Below are positions 35,020 through 45,079 of a DNA stretch of 64,000 nt, piece after piece. The number at the start of each line of letters is the position of its first letter. The stretch's first letter is position 1. The translations under genes were made by a program, and so were the position numbers. The DNA lies in the NCBI GenBank assembly GCA_018902385.1, contig JABSSW010000017.1:248001-312000 (forward strand), read 5' to 3'. The notes beneath the pieces were generated by a model, which was given only the letters and a program-made list of their open reading frames with translations, did not search any database and was not told the DNA's origin. Source of the DNA: Physcia stellaris. Taxonomy: Eukaryota > Ascomycota > Lecanoromycetes > Caliciales > Physciaceae.

Positions 35020-36551
35020 ATGTGTTCGAAACAGCTTGACCACCTTTCGTCAGAGTGCACTCGGAACGAGGAACATCAAAATCACAACACAGCAGACTGC
35101 GGAAATGACAGATGCTGCGAGCCATTTCACAAATCGAAAGCCGAAGCCCGGGCTTTGGTTATGTTGCTTGAGAGCATCGATAGTGGTCGCTGCCACCTAG
35201 GTTTCAAGAACCCCCTACCAACTCCTCTCGCCGAGGGGACGACAATGGAGACCTTGAGAGCACGTCACTGGGAGTTCACCCAAGAGCATGAAGCATCAGA
35301 TTTGTATCTTGACATAATGGACATATTCCGAGATTTCATTCTCAAGCAGTCGAGTCTCGAGGTTAGGAACTGTATATGTGTCGGCCTTGGAAGCTTATCT
35401 GGGAAAACTGTGGTTAAGGGATTTGATCAGTCTGGAGAGTCGCTGTCGCAGCTGGTGGCGTTTGAGACTATGATAGGGTTTTGAGTAAGTTGCTTTCCAT
35501 GAAATCAATCAGGCCGCGTCGTCATTGGAGATTTCAATGAAAGAGCGAACCCTACTACTCACCCTTCGTCTCTGCTATGTTTTATGATGTGAAGTCAAAG
35601 CTTGAAAATTGAAAGCTGACCAGACCTTCAGTGAACAAACACACAATTCGAAACATCTATTTCCAAGAGCCAACCTTCAACTCCCTCGACAAAGCCTTCC
35701 TCAAATCCCGAGGCTTCCAGATCATCGACTCCCCAGAATGTATCCAACACATGACCGAGCAGACATTCCTCTTCGCCCCCTATTGTGACATGGCGATTGT
35801 GAACGCATGCTTGAATAAGGCTTTCCCAGCTATGCTCACTGGCCGCGTCATAACGAATCAGAACCGCTGGTTTTTCTCGCCGGAGAAAGCGCCGGAGTAG
35901 GTCTCTTTCATATACTACACATCTGACTCCTTCCTTTTGATTGGGATTGTCTATGTTTCCAGCTTGAACTCTTGGCTAACGTTTTGTTGGTAATTTGAAA
36001 GGCCATGGATAGACCCCAGATACGCCCTCCCCGCCGTGTACCCTGCCGCCCGTGGTCTCTACCACTCCTACCTCGAGAAACGGGCGGTGATCCGTATGCC
36101 ATTCTCTACAATGCCCTCCCCCAATGAAGCCCGTCAGATCTGCGAAGGGGAGCTGTATGTGACCTGTGATGATCCTGAGGAATACAGGTTCCGCGATGAT
36201 TTCTTTGAGTTTCGGGAGGAGGAATTGTTCACGAGGAAGCAGGCTAATGCGGTCTGGCGCTCCAAAGGCTGTGCGTTTCCCTTTCTTTATGGTATCGCAT
36301 GGCTAATGAATGATATCGTAGTGACACCCTGGGATGCCTCGCGCTGGGATACTTTCGTCTGGTTCCTCACAGTCACCGTCGATAAGATCCTACCAAACAG
36401 CCTGCGCAACCTTCTCAAACAGTACTGCCCGAAGCTGAGCGAGGCCTTGCCGTCCGAAATCTGGAAGACGATGCCGCCGTTCCCGGAAGCGTTTGATAAG
36501 GACTACGAGCACAAGGAGGAGGGCGACGAGGAAGAAAAGAAGAATCGATAA
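35020..36551 (+). CDS. SRR1-like domain protein, with an apparent 1-base frameshift
   Basis: Belongs to the SRR1 (sensitivity to red light reduced) family, named from a plant clock/light-signalling protein; its molecular role in fungi is not established. Exons: 35020-35484, 35632-35896, 36002-36551. The SRR1 core reads CVGLGSLSG..SLSQLVAFETMIGF in exon 1 and IYFQEPTFNSLDKAFLKSRG..LFAPYCD..VNACLNKAFPAMLTG in exon 2. Exon 1 meets a TGA just before a perfect GTAAGT donor. One more T in the run 35479-35482 turns it into ..MIGFL-A|, and the next exon then joins in phase as ..LMNKHTIRNIYFQEP, with the spacing the family shows. The corrected CDS is 1281 nt, 426 residues. A likely extra intron at 36271-36321 (gtgcgt..gtag, 51 nt, in frame) would remove 17 residues. 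The C-terminus is acidic/basic. Confidence 0.85.
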
Positions 36552-37773
36552 GGGCCTTGTGGGAACGACGAATTAGAAAATGATCTGCGTTCTCTAGCTA
36601 CGAGTCCTTGATTCTGAATTCTGCTCAGGGGCAGTTGATGGTCATGTTAATCGAGAAAGAGCACGAAGAAGGTTGAGCTCCTTGCGCATAATGATTCCTC
36701 ATCCAAAGCGTCCTTCCTAATCTTCGTGACACCGAGCGACTGTAGAAGAAGCAGCCGAACCGCTGACTCTGGATAACTATCTGGTTCTCAATTCGATGGA
36801 TTCAGCTTCTTGATCAAAATCACCTAATATAATTCCATTTTTCAACCCCTGTAGATTCCACGAGCATCTATTGCAAGCGTGAGCGCGAAACCCTCTCGAA
36901 TCCCTTATTCCACTACGGCTTGTACAGTAAGTAATTAGCCGTACTTGCATAAACGGAGATCCGTGACATTTAGCCCCCTTATGCGCATGGTATCTCTGAT
37001 TCCCGCGCTGTCACAGAGGCTCGTCATGGTGTGACGATTTGAGAGATATGTATGGCAAATGGGAGTGGAGGCGCGGTGTGAAATGGTTCGGTATCCAATA
37101 TCTCTGGTGCCAGGTTTCGGCTACCGAGTCAGTCTCAAATCTCAAACCGAGTAGCTCACTCCACGAAGCGATGTATTGCGAGAAAGAAAAGCAAATTCTC
37201 CAGGATGATGATGGGTTTTGAGGCAGCTCGGCTGTATATTGAGGGGATGTGGGGGGAGGTGGTTAAATGAAATCAAATGGGATATTTTGAAGGGATTAGG
37301 AGGATATTTGGAGCTAGATCTGCACATCGAAGACCGAACTTGACGGGGTTGAGTCGCTTGTGAATAGATCGAGGGAGTTGGATTCGGGGATGGAGATGGA
37401 GATGGGGAGATAGATTAGAATTCTTTTTTTTTTTTTTTTTTTTTTGGATGGGTGGGGAGAAAAGCTTTGATTCGATTTCTATCCTTTCCATGCTCGGGTT
37501 TTGGGAAATGTGTTCACTACAGATCATTAGATCCGGATCGCAAGATACCTCAATCAGATCTCTAGAGGACGACTCCATGGGAAAAAAAAAAAATTACATC
37601 TCTACTCAGATGCCTAAAGAACGAGATATCTTACCTCGGAACTTGGTGAACAATGGGAATACACGGTCTGTATGCTTAGCTAGCTGCACGCAAAGACCCT
37701 CAAATCTTTCATCAAAATCATCAAGAGTGCACCACCGTTGGTATGAACCCTCCCGAAATCCAGGACACTAGGG
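36552..37773. other. Intergenic region
   Basis: About 1.2 kb between the SRR1-like stop and the end of the dehydrogenase gene. It contains a 22-base T run (37424-37445). The small ORF at 37039-37221 has no domain and is not supported. Confidence 0.55.
37424..37445. repeat. Poly-T tract (22 nt)
   Basis: An uninterrupted run of 22 T residues in intergenic DNA about 330 bases beyond the stop codon of the dehydrogenase gene, which runs on the opposite strand. It could be the poly(A) end of a retroposed element, but I see no element next to it. Confidence 0.9.
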
Positions 37774-39679
37774 TCAGTAGCCCTGCTTCCGATCAACGAC
37801 ATTGATCATCTTCTCGCCCCTTTCTCTTCGATCGAGATTTACTTCCTGTGATCAGGCGAACCTGCATTAGCCTCTTCTCTCCTACCGCATATCGAACAGA
37901 CACAAATAGCGAGCAAAGAAGGGCCCTCCCCTCCCCAAAGAAAAAAAAGGAAGAGCTCACCAGCACCTGAAAAGCCCGATCCGCATACGCGCTCCCCAGC
38001 CCACTAACATGCGGCGTAACAATACAATTCGGCGCCCCCCAAAGCTCATGCTCCACAGGCAACGGTTCCGGATCCGTAACATCCAGCGCCGCGCCCCTCA
38101 ACCCCTTCAACTCCCCCCCCTTCCTCCCCTCCCGAACCCCCTCCTCAAACACCCTCAGCGCAGCAATCAAGTCCTCCTGCACTAGGATTTGCCCGCGCGA
38201 GATATTACTCACGAACGCGTTCCTGCGGGCCAGGATGTCGAATTCCGCTTTCCCGAGCAGGTGCGTGGTGGAGGTGGTGAGGGGCACGGAGACGAGGAGG
38301 ACGTCGATGTCTTGGGCGAGGAAAGTGTGGAGGGAGGCTTTGTCGAGGCCGCTGTACCAGGCGCTCGGGATCGTGCCGTCTGGGTCGCCTGTGTTGGGGA
38401 CGATGAAGCCGGGGTCGCGTTTTGAGGCGGGGGTGGGGCGCGGGTGCGCGGTGTAGGCGATTACGGACATGCCCATTGCGGAGCAGACGCGGGCGACTTG
38501 GCGGCCGATGGAGCCGTAGCCGAGCTGGGGAGGGTGGGTTAGTATGGTTTCTGTGGGGGTTGGTGAGGGGTTGGAGGTGAAGGGGGTTCGGTAGATGGCT
38601 TTGGAGGTTGTTTTTGAAGCGTGAAGGCTAATGATTTGATGTGAGGATGATGAGAATTGTGTATATGCTTACCACACCAAGGCGTTGGCCGACATAGTCG
38701 CGATTTGAACGCAGCGCAGGATGGGAGGATCCTTTGCCCCAATGATGCTGGGTTTGCCAGTCATGTAGGAGGTTGTAGGAGTGGGAACGGACGAGAGCGG
38801 TCATAATCACCCTGCGGAGAGCCATATATTAGCGACATAACGAAATCAATGAGAGGAGACGGAGGATTTGGAGTGAGTCTTTGGCTACGTGCGCAACCGC
38901 TTTCACGATTTGACGTGTATGGTACGAGCTGTGTCCAGAATCCCAATACAGACAGTCCGTGATATCGCGCTTATGCATAAGGGAGTCATTTCTTTCCAGC
39001 TCTCTGTGTGGGTCGGGGACAGGCATCGAGTAGGAAATGTGACTAGAGACTGAGAGCATACCATTCTGCAATTTGAGGCCCATGAATCCCTGAGCGAACA
39101 TCCAGTATTAGCAACAACTCAATTGAGGAGACTGAAAGTCTGGCTTACCTGATGAAGTCGTCAACGGTATAGAGGTATGGGTGTATATCGGCGAATGGGC
39201 GACATGGTTTATCCTACCAATCGTTCAACCCTGGCCCTTCCCCAATCAAGGTACTCGTCACGACTGACCCGGCGGAAAAGAAGTGTATAAGCTCTGATAT
39301 CTCTTGTCAACGACCGGCCGCCTTTCACAGGGCGTATGCCTCGTCATTCGAACGTACTGAGATTCGGACAATCCTCCGGCGACTTTGGCAACGAGGATAG
39401 GGTAACTAGGATATCGGCATCATGAAAGAGCTCTAAGAACAAGATCATCAGTCAGCCTCAACTCATCCCATTCACACCCGGCCACAGGGTGAGTGAGAGA
39501 CGAACGTCACCTTTAGGAATCTCCTTTAACCCCTCGTCAAAAGTCCCAAACGCCAAGCGCCTGAAGGTGATTCGAATCTGTGGGTGATTCTTCTTGATCC
39601 TCTCGAAGATCTCCACAGGCTCCGGAAAGGGCAAGATGGCGAGGAGATTCTCTGGTTGTGGATCAGCACCTTCCCCCAT
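37774..39679 (-). CDS. D-isomer-specific 2-hydroxyacid dehydrogenase
   Basis: NAD(P)-dependent reductase of 2-oxo acids such as glyoxylate or hydroxypyruvate. Eight exons: 39679-39511, 39432-39358, 39302-39269, 39213-39149, 39089-39062, 38811-38673, 38524-37961, 37845-37774. All phases close, giving 1146 nt and 381 residues. The N-terminal part includes FFSAGINHV and SSGIHGPQIAEWVIMT. The Rossmann dinucleotide motif is LGYGSIGRQ. Catalytic residues are the Arg in NISRGQIL, the Glu in DPEPLPVEHELW and the His in VTPHVSGL. The last exon encodes INVVDRKQGY, the usual family end. Exon 5 is only 28 nt. A GT donor used as gtcagt (39268) is slightly unusual. It sits on the same strand as the aldolase gene 450 bases upstream, which suggests a possible functional pairing. 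The exact substrate cannot be read from sequence. Confidence 0.93.
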
Positions 39680-40127
39680 CGTGGTCGCAGTCCACGGAAT
39701 GCGCCTCTGCCCGAGGGTGTACGAGTACGGAGCCGGCAACGGTCTGCGCACGGACTTTGGTGTAACGGTGCTGATCTGTGCCGATTGGCTTCTCTAATGC
39801 CCCGAGGGATGCAGCTGCAAGTTGCCGTGGTGGCGTGAATGGTCACAGATGTTGAGATGCGATCGTGGGGTGGCAGTAGAATCCGTGTCGCGGTACGGGA
39901 CGTGACAATAGAACGATATGATAAGCCACGAGATCTCTTAGTCAAATGCAGTCGCTGACTTCCTGAGCAATGAGACGTGTGGAAAGTTCTTCGTTTCTTC
40001 CTTTTGTGGCGGTGAGAAGTACCTGCTTACTGCATTTATGTACTGCCTACATGTACTATCGCCGACTCCGAAGACCCCTATGCTATCATACACGCTACAA
40101 AAGCAGAAGACCACCCAATCGTAAGCA
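39680..40127. other. Spacer between dehydrogenase and aldolase genes
   Basis: About 450 bases that must contain the dehydrogenase promoter and the aldolase 3' region. Open frames running through it on the minus strand use GTG as first codon and are not supported. Confidence 0.5.
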
Positions 40128-41237
40128 TCACAATGACTTTTCCATCTCCACCAATTCGCGAAAATCATTCGCATAGTTTGCCGCCTCCTGCGTGGTTGGA
40201 CGAGGGAGAGGCTTCCGCGCATAGCCTCCGTACCCGTAGTATGTCTCCAATGCGCTCTTGGTACCCACAATACCGCCGCTGATCGCTGCCCAATCTCCCC
40301 GAGCTACAGCAGTCTGCAGTTTCTGCGCTTCCGCCAGCTTGCCCTGCGTGTAGAGTTCAATCACGCGCACGCACGCTTTGGGCGTCACATTGCCAAGACC
40401 GCAGATGACCCCAGAACCACCGACAATAAGCGTCTGGAGGGTGAAGTCGGCTGACCCTCCCATGCACATGAAGCCAGAGCCGTTTTCTGTAGGCGTGGCC
40501 GCACCCACCGAGGCTGCAACTCGAGCCAATTTCCCCGTGTTGCCACAGGTAAGCTTGCAACCCACGATGTTGGGATGCTTGGCAAGTCTTGTGATAACAT
40601 CCGAGTCCATGTCGATACCAGCCACGGCGCCAGGGTAATTGTAAATGAGGATGGGAATAGGTGAGCTATCCGCAACATCTTGGAAAAACTCAACGAGGGA
40701 GGTAGCGGAGAATAACGGCTTGTAATATGAAGGAGGCAGGACCAAAGCGTAATCACCGCCAGATTGTAAGGCTTCATGGCAAAGGTTGATCGTTTCGCGC
40801 GTGGATTGCGAGCCACAACCAACAATGATAGGTACAGACTGGAAACCAGCTCTGTCCAAGGCGACTCGCGTGGTCTTTGTGACCAGTTTTCGTTCCTTGT
40901 GGGTTAGATGTACGGCCTCGCCATTGGACCCCTGGGTAGTAAGACCAGCTACACCAGCCTGAGCCAGCCGGACAGCATGCTGTGAGATTGTCTCAAGATC
41001 GAGGTCTTCATTGTCCTTTCTGAAAAAGGTGACTGTAGGTACATAAACCCCGGGTCGTAGTGGCTTACTGAGATGAACGTCGTCTATTGAGGAAGCCAGC
41101 GTACTCTCGGAGGAATCGCTATATTGGGACTGTGAGTATACCGAGTAAACTGCGCTGTTTGGCGATGATGGCATTGGTGAGTCGCTTGATCGTCTCAGTT
41201 GGTGTGCTGGGGGGTGGGCTTCAAGGCGTGGAATCAT
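40128..41237 (-). CDS. DapA-family class I aldolase (HOGA/KDG aldolase-like)
   Basis: A TIM-barrel aldolase of the dihydrodipicolinate synthase / N-acetylneuraminate lyase family. Fungi do not use DapA for lysine, so it more likely cleaves a 2-oxo acid such as 4-hydroxy-2-oxoglutarate or a 3-deoxy-hexulosonate. Single exon, 369 residues, starting at ATG 41237 (the frame extends upstream only through non-ATG codons and a TATA-like tatataata near 41370). About 60 disordered residues precede the barrel. Motifs: GVYVPTVTFF, the TTQGSNGEAVHLT loop, the IYNYPG tyrosine, and the Schiff-base Lys in VGCKLTCGN. The GSGFMCMGGSAD segment lies in the later barrel. It lies next to a 2-hydroxyacid dehydrogenase gene in the same direction. 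Confidence 0.88.
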   Translation of the reverse strand: MIPRLEAHPPAHQLRRSSDSPMPSSPNSAVYSVYSQSQYSDSSESTLASSIDDVHLSKPLRPGVYVPTVTFFRKDNEDLDLETISQHAVRLAQAGVAGLTTQGSNGEAVHLTHKERKLVTKTTRVALDRAGFQSVPIIVGCGSQSTRETINLCHEALQSGGDYALVLPPSYYKPLFSATSLVEFFQDVADSSPIPILIYNYPGAVAGIDMDSDVITRLAKHPNIVGCKLTCGNTGKLARVAASVGAATPTENGSGFMCMGGSADFTLQTLIVGGSGVICGLGNVTPKACVRVIELYTQGKLAEAQKLQTAVARGDWAAISGGIVGTKSALETYYGYGGYARKPLPRPTTQEAANYANDFRELVEMEKSL

Positions 41238-43203
41238 GTTCGAGCTATTACGAGGTAAGAGGTGCGGATGATACAACAATAAGTAGCATTTGCAGGGCGA
41301 TAGTAGAAATAGGTGTAGCAGCAAACATGAGATGGAGCAAACAACATAAGAAAAGCCAACGAGGGGCGCCACTATTATATACAAACCTCTGACGATTTAG
41401 GAGAGGTCCGAGCAAACTGGTAAGAGGTTTGATGATGTGGGGGTCAGCGGCATCTAAAGCTGGAACATGGTTGACAAGATGACAAGGGCGTCCGGAAAAA
41501 GGTCAAAAAGTTTGATTGAGAACAGTCAGCTCTTGACAGCCGTCACTGGTCAGATACCGAGGAAGTCAGGGGACATGGTGCGAGGTACCTAGTACATGCA
41601 TATGAAGGATCCATTGTCTTCCGAGTCCCGCTTGCTGTAGGATAGACGGCCGACTTAGCCAATGTCGTTGAAGAGATCTCTTTTTATGATTGGGCGAGGA
41701 GAAAGCGCTCGTTGTTGATCGCTGTTCACGAGACCCACAGGTCCAGTTTGCACGGGCCATCGGTTCGATCTACGGTGCGTGAGAGTGATTTCAGCCCGGA
41801 GCATTTAATGCCAATGGCGAAGTCGGAGAATGGACTTTCAGCGCGCCACTACTCGTAGTGTTGGCTCAAGTAAGATTTTGACGTAGCCTGAAGTATCGGT
41901 AGTTTAACCCGAGCAAGGAACCCCCCGGCTCACGTGGAAGAAAGGCAGCGGGGGCTGAGGGGCTCAGCCAACGCACGGTCCAGAGCCCAAAGATCGGTTA
42001 CCTGCAGCTGTTGGGCAGTGTGCCACCTGGTGCCACAGTGCTGGGTTCCGGGTGGTGTTGGCTTAGCGTGGGGATTAGGGATTTATTCCCCCGATGGATC
42101 ACTGCGCCTCTGCGACTCTCCGAAGAATTGCCGCCTCTGTGTTGCCTGAAATGCACGATAGATCTCAGTATGCACTGAGATAAGAACCGTTGAGTTCAAG
42201 CCTGCTGAAGAAGCATGACAGCTGCGTTAGTGTAGCTGTTCGACAAGCCATCAACTCGAACGATGGGGTAAATGATCATCAAGGCCCCCACGCTAACCGA
42301 ATCGACCATTGTGATCAGGGTTTCTCCTACCTAAAACTGAAGTAATGAGAAGAAATAGACTTCGGATACGGCCTGTACTTACCCTCTTGAGTCACGTTGG
42401 AAGTTCTTCATTGTGAGACCTGCAGTAAGCATCCCACGCCAGGGGTAATCCACAAGGTATGACGTGCATATCAGCACTCCTTACAGTGCCGTTATCAATG
42501 TCGTTCAAAGGCTATGGAGCGCTTGTTGTTCTCAACAGGTGGTATTGAAATAGAACCGGAATAATTTTGAGGGGCAAAGAGGAGAACCATCAGTGTAGCG
42601 TACCCCGCAGATATGCCCGAGATCTGCTAGTACGTCCAGACCAGGTTTTCCTGCACCACTCGAGCAAAGGGTTAGACAGAGCGAAACATCGCACGGACGC
42701 AGGTACAGAGAGGAAGTACATGTACAGGATGTGGCTAGAGCGTGCCATCCTTTAACGGGGTATGATATAGCGTACTGGGACTTCTTGTCGTCATCTATCA
42801 TGCTGTAGAACACAACATCTCGTAAGATGTGGTACTTACGGGTGAACATCCTTCAATCCGACCGAGGTATTGCAAGGTACGTACGCTGTGCATATATATT
42901 CCGTCGTTTAGTACCTGACAAGAATATGGCGCAGGCCCCGCCGATTGCACTGTCCCGGATTTTGTTGCCTGTTTTAACTAGGCTACACAGCATGCAGCCA
43001 GCACAGCGGAGGCGAGAGACCAGTCAGTAACCTGACAGAATCGAGATAGGAGCCGGGCGTGTATCCAGTCACGATCCACCAATCCTTACAACAATTGGCC
43101 AGTAGCCAAATGTCTCACCTCGAACTTCTTATATACACTAGATTAGTCAGTGTTGGACCCGATATGGATATCCAAGAAGTGATTTTCTGCTTGACATTCG
43201 CAA
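41238..43203. other. Intergenic region
   Basis: Nearly 2 kb with no supported gene. ORFs are under 110 codons and without domains. It contains the aldolase promoter region and the 3' flank of PFA4. Confidence 0.55.
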
Positions 43204-44797
43204 TTAATCGTTGACGACAGGGTGATCTTCGTGCCTTCCTATTCCCTGCCTTCGACGAATCAGCAATTGAGACAGCGGAACTTCGTCCTCTTCATCATAA
43301 AATTCGATATCTTCGTCGACCCCAAAATCCTTTAGTCTTTCTCCTTCCGAATTCTCCCATGCTTCCTCGCCTTTATTTTTACGACTGTCTGACGGTATGT
43401 CTTGAACCCATTCGGCGGTCTCTGATCCTTGACCATCAAAGCGCTCGCTGAAGGGTATGCGCCGAGCAAGCGTGCTACCTCCCTGATTGATTCGTTTGTA
43501 GTCTTCCTGTTGACGCTGCTTGAATGCATGCACATGATCCTGGTTTGATGTAAAATCCTCTGCGTAGGTGAAGGCATGTTGGGAGTCAAGACTCCTTATT
43601 CGCCGTGGCATACGGTCGGGATCTGGTGGAGGCCACGACGAGCCGGCATCTATCGACAATTAGTATTAAAATATTCAATATTCGGAACAGTCTTTAGTAA
43701 GGCACTATAACTGGGTAGGCGTGTCTCCAACAGTATTTCGTGAGCCAAATGTGGTGCCTCATCGCGGACCTCAGAGAGCACCGTGATGGCACTTACCCTC
43801 GAAGCCATTAGTTGGGAACCGCAGATGTGATCTATTATCTAATGTAGCAGCAAATGGCCAAAGCCATATCAACGGATTGTGACCCAAAGCTTGCTGAATG
43901 TTGGTGAATATGCCAATATCATATGGAAACTCATGCTTAACAATGCGAATTTTACTTCCGTCGGGGCCATCTAGATATCCTCCCCAAACTTTTGCTCGAC
44001 GGACGAGCGTTGCATGCCTTTCAATCTCCCAACCCTCAATGGTGGTAACATTGGCTCCAAGCACCCAAATGTTACGGATGAGAAGAACCGAAAGGGCGAA
44101 GAGTGTGACTGAATTCAAAACAATGAAGATAAACAGGCATACTAGCTGTGTCGGAGAAGGACCTAGGTACTGTGGCGATAATTTGAGCGTTGTGAAGAAA
44201 GGAGTAGACTCATGAAACATACACTCGGCAGATACCTTCTGTCCCAGATATAAGACATCCTGATGTAGAGGAAATACTCGAGTTGGCACATTGAGATAAC
44301 TGCGTAGAAGAGAAAGCGAAAGAAATGAGGAAAGGTACGGTAAGAAACACAGTTAGCCGTCCAGGGACAATGGTGATCCATCTTTGGGATACATCTGTGT
44401 AATGTAGATTAGAAAAGGAAGAACACAATTAAAAGAGACGCCTTCGAAATTCATACCTTCCACAGGATTTGCAATGGTGTGCTCGGGGTGGCTTAGCGGC
44501 GTTGCACTTTCTGCACCATCTCTGCTTTGATTGAGTCCTGACCGTGGAATGCGTTCTGTCATCGAATTGAGAAGCTTGAGGTTCCCATCCTACTGGCACA
44601 GAACCCGGATCGGTGAAACAAGCCTGATAGTAACACACCCAGATGCAGCAGACCAAGATATTGAAGGTGCTCGCTTCATTGATGGCTAGTGGAGAAGGCT
44701 CGATGCTTTGAAACAATATTTGCGATCCGTATGCCAATGTACTGATTAAGGTTACCACGCCTGGCAGAGCCAACTGCGTCGCCGAGAATATCGACAT
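43204..44797 (-). CDS. PFA4: DHHC palmitoyltransferase, Pfa4 type
   Basis: ER protein S-acyltransferase; in yeast Pfa4 palmitoylates chitin synthase Chs3 and amino-acid permeases. Exons: 44797-44457, 44394-44223, 44169-43797, 43649-43204. They join in phase to 443 residues. The start is the ATG of MSIFSATQLAL, because the longer frame begins with GTG. TM1-2 lie in the first 80 residues. The Cys-rich domain reads RWCRKCNAAKPPRAHHCKSC and continues across intron 1 into CIPKMDHHCPWTANC, with the catalytic DHHC at residues 120-123. TM3-4 include LFIFIVLNSVTLFALSVLL. After GWEIERH the tail carries KVWGGYLDGPDG and KHEFPYDIGIFTNI, characteristic of Pfa4, and ends in an acidic stretch. It shares a 282-bp divergent promoter with the MLH2-type gene. 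Confidence 0.93.
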
Positions 44798-45079
44798 GAA
44801 GGACGGAGGAGCATCCACTCGGTCGTGAAAATCGAGGCGGGCTTAACCTACGCGTCGAGCGCGTGTTCGCTAGCGCGTTTAGCGCGAAACGCCGAAATCA
44901 TGAGATCAGCTTTGGAGTGCACGACAGTGTGATAGAGGTGCCTTAAGGCCGTCTTATGCCTCTGCAGCTTAAAATGTTTCATCTCAGGAAGTATCCGCAG
45001 TCAAGAATGATTCTGTTTATTTATTGATGTTTGTTGTTTCTTTTATTTCTTTCTACGTGTTCGTAGGTACAAGGACAGC
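44798..45079. promoter_or_regulatory. Divergent PFA4/MLH2 promoter with MCB- and SCB-like sites
   Basis: This 282-base spacer holds a perfect ACGCGT (44850-44855), the core MluI cell-cycle box bound by MBF in yeasts. It also holds a CGCGAAA (44883-44889), fitting the SCB consensus CRCGAAA, within a dense run of CGCG-containing words (gagcgcgtgttcgctagcgcgtttagcgcg). Their clustering in a promoter of a mismatch-repair-family gene is suggestive. Binding is inferred only. Confidence 0.55.

Noticed and set aside
37424-37445. Poly-T tract as the tail of a retrotransposon
   Set aside because: No target-site duplication or element-like ORF seen next to it.
43898-44215. ORF antisense to PFA4
   Set aside because: Shadow of the PFA4 coding exon.
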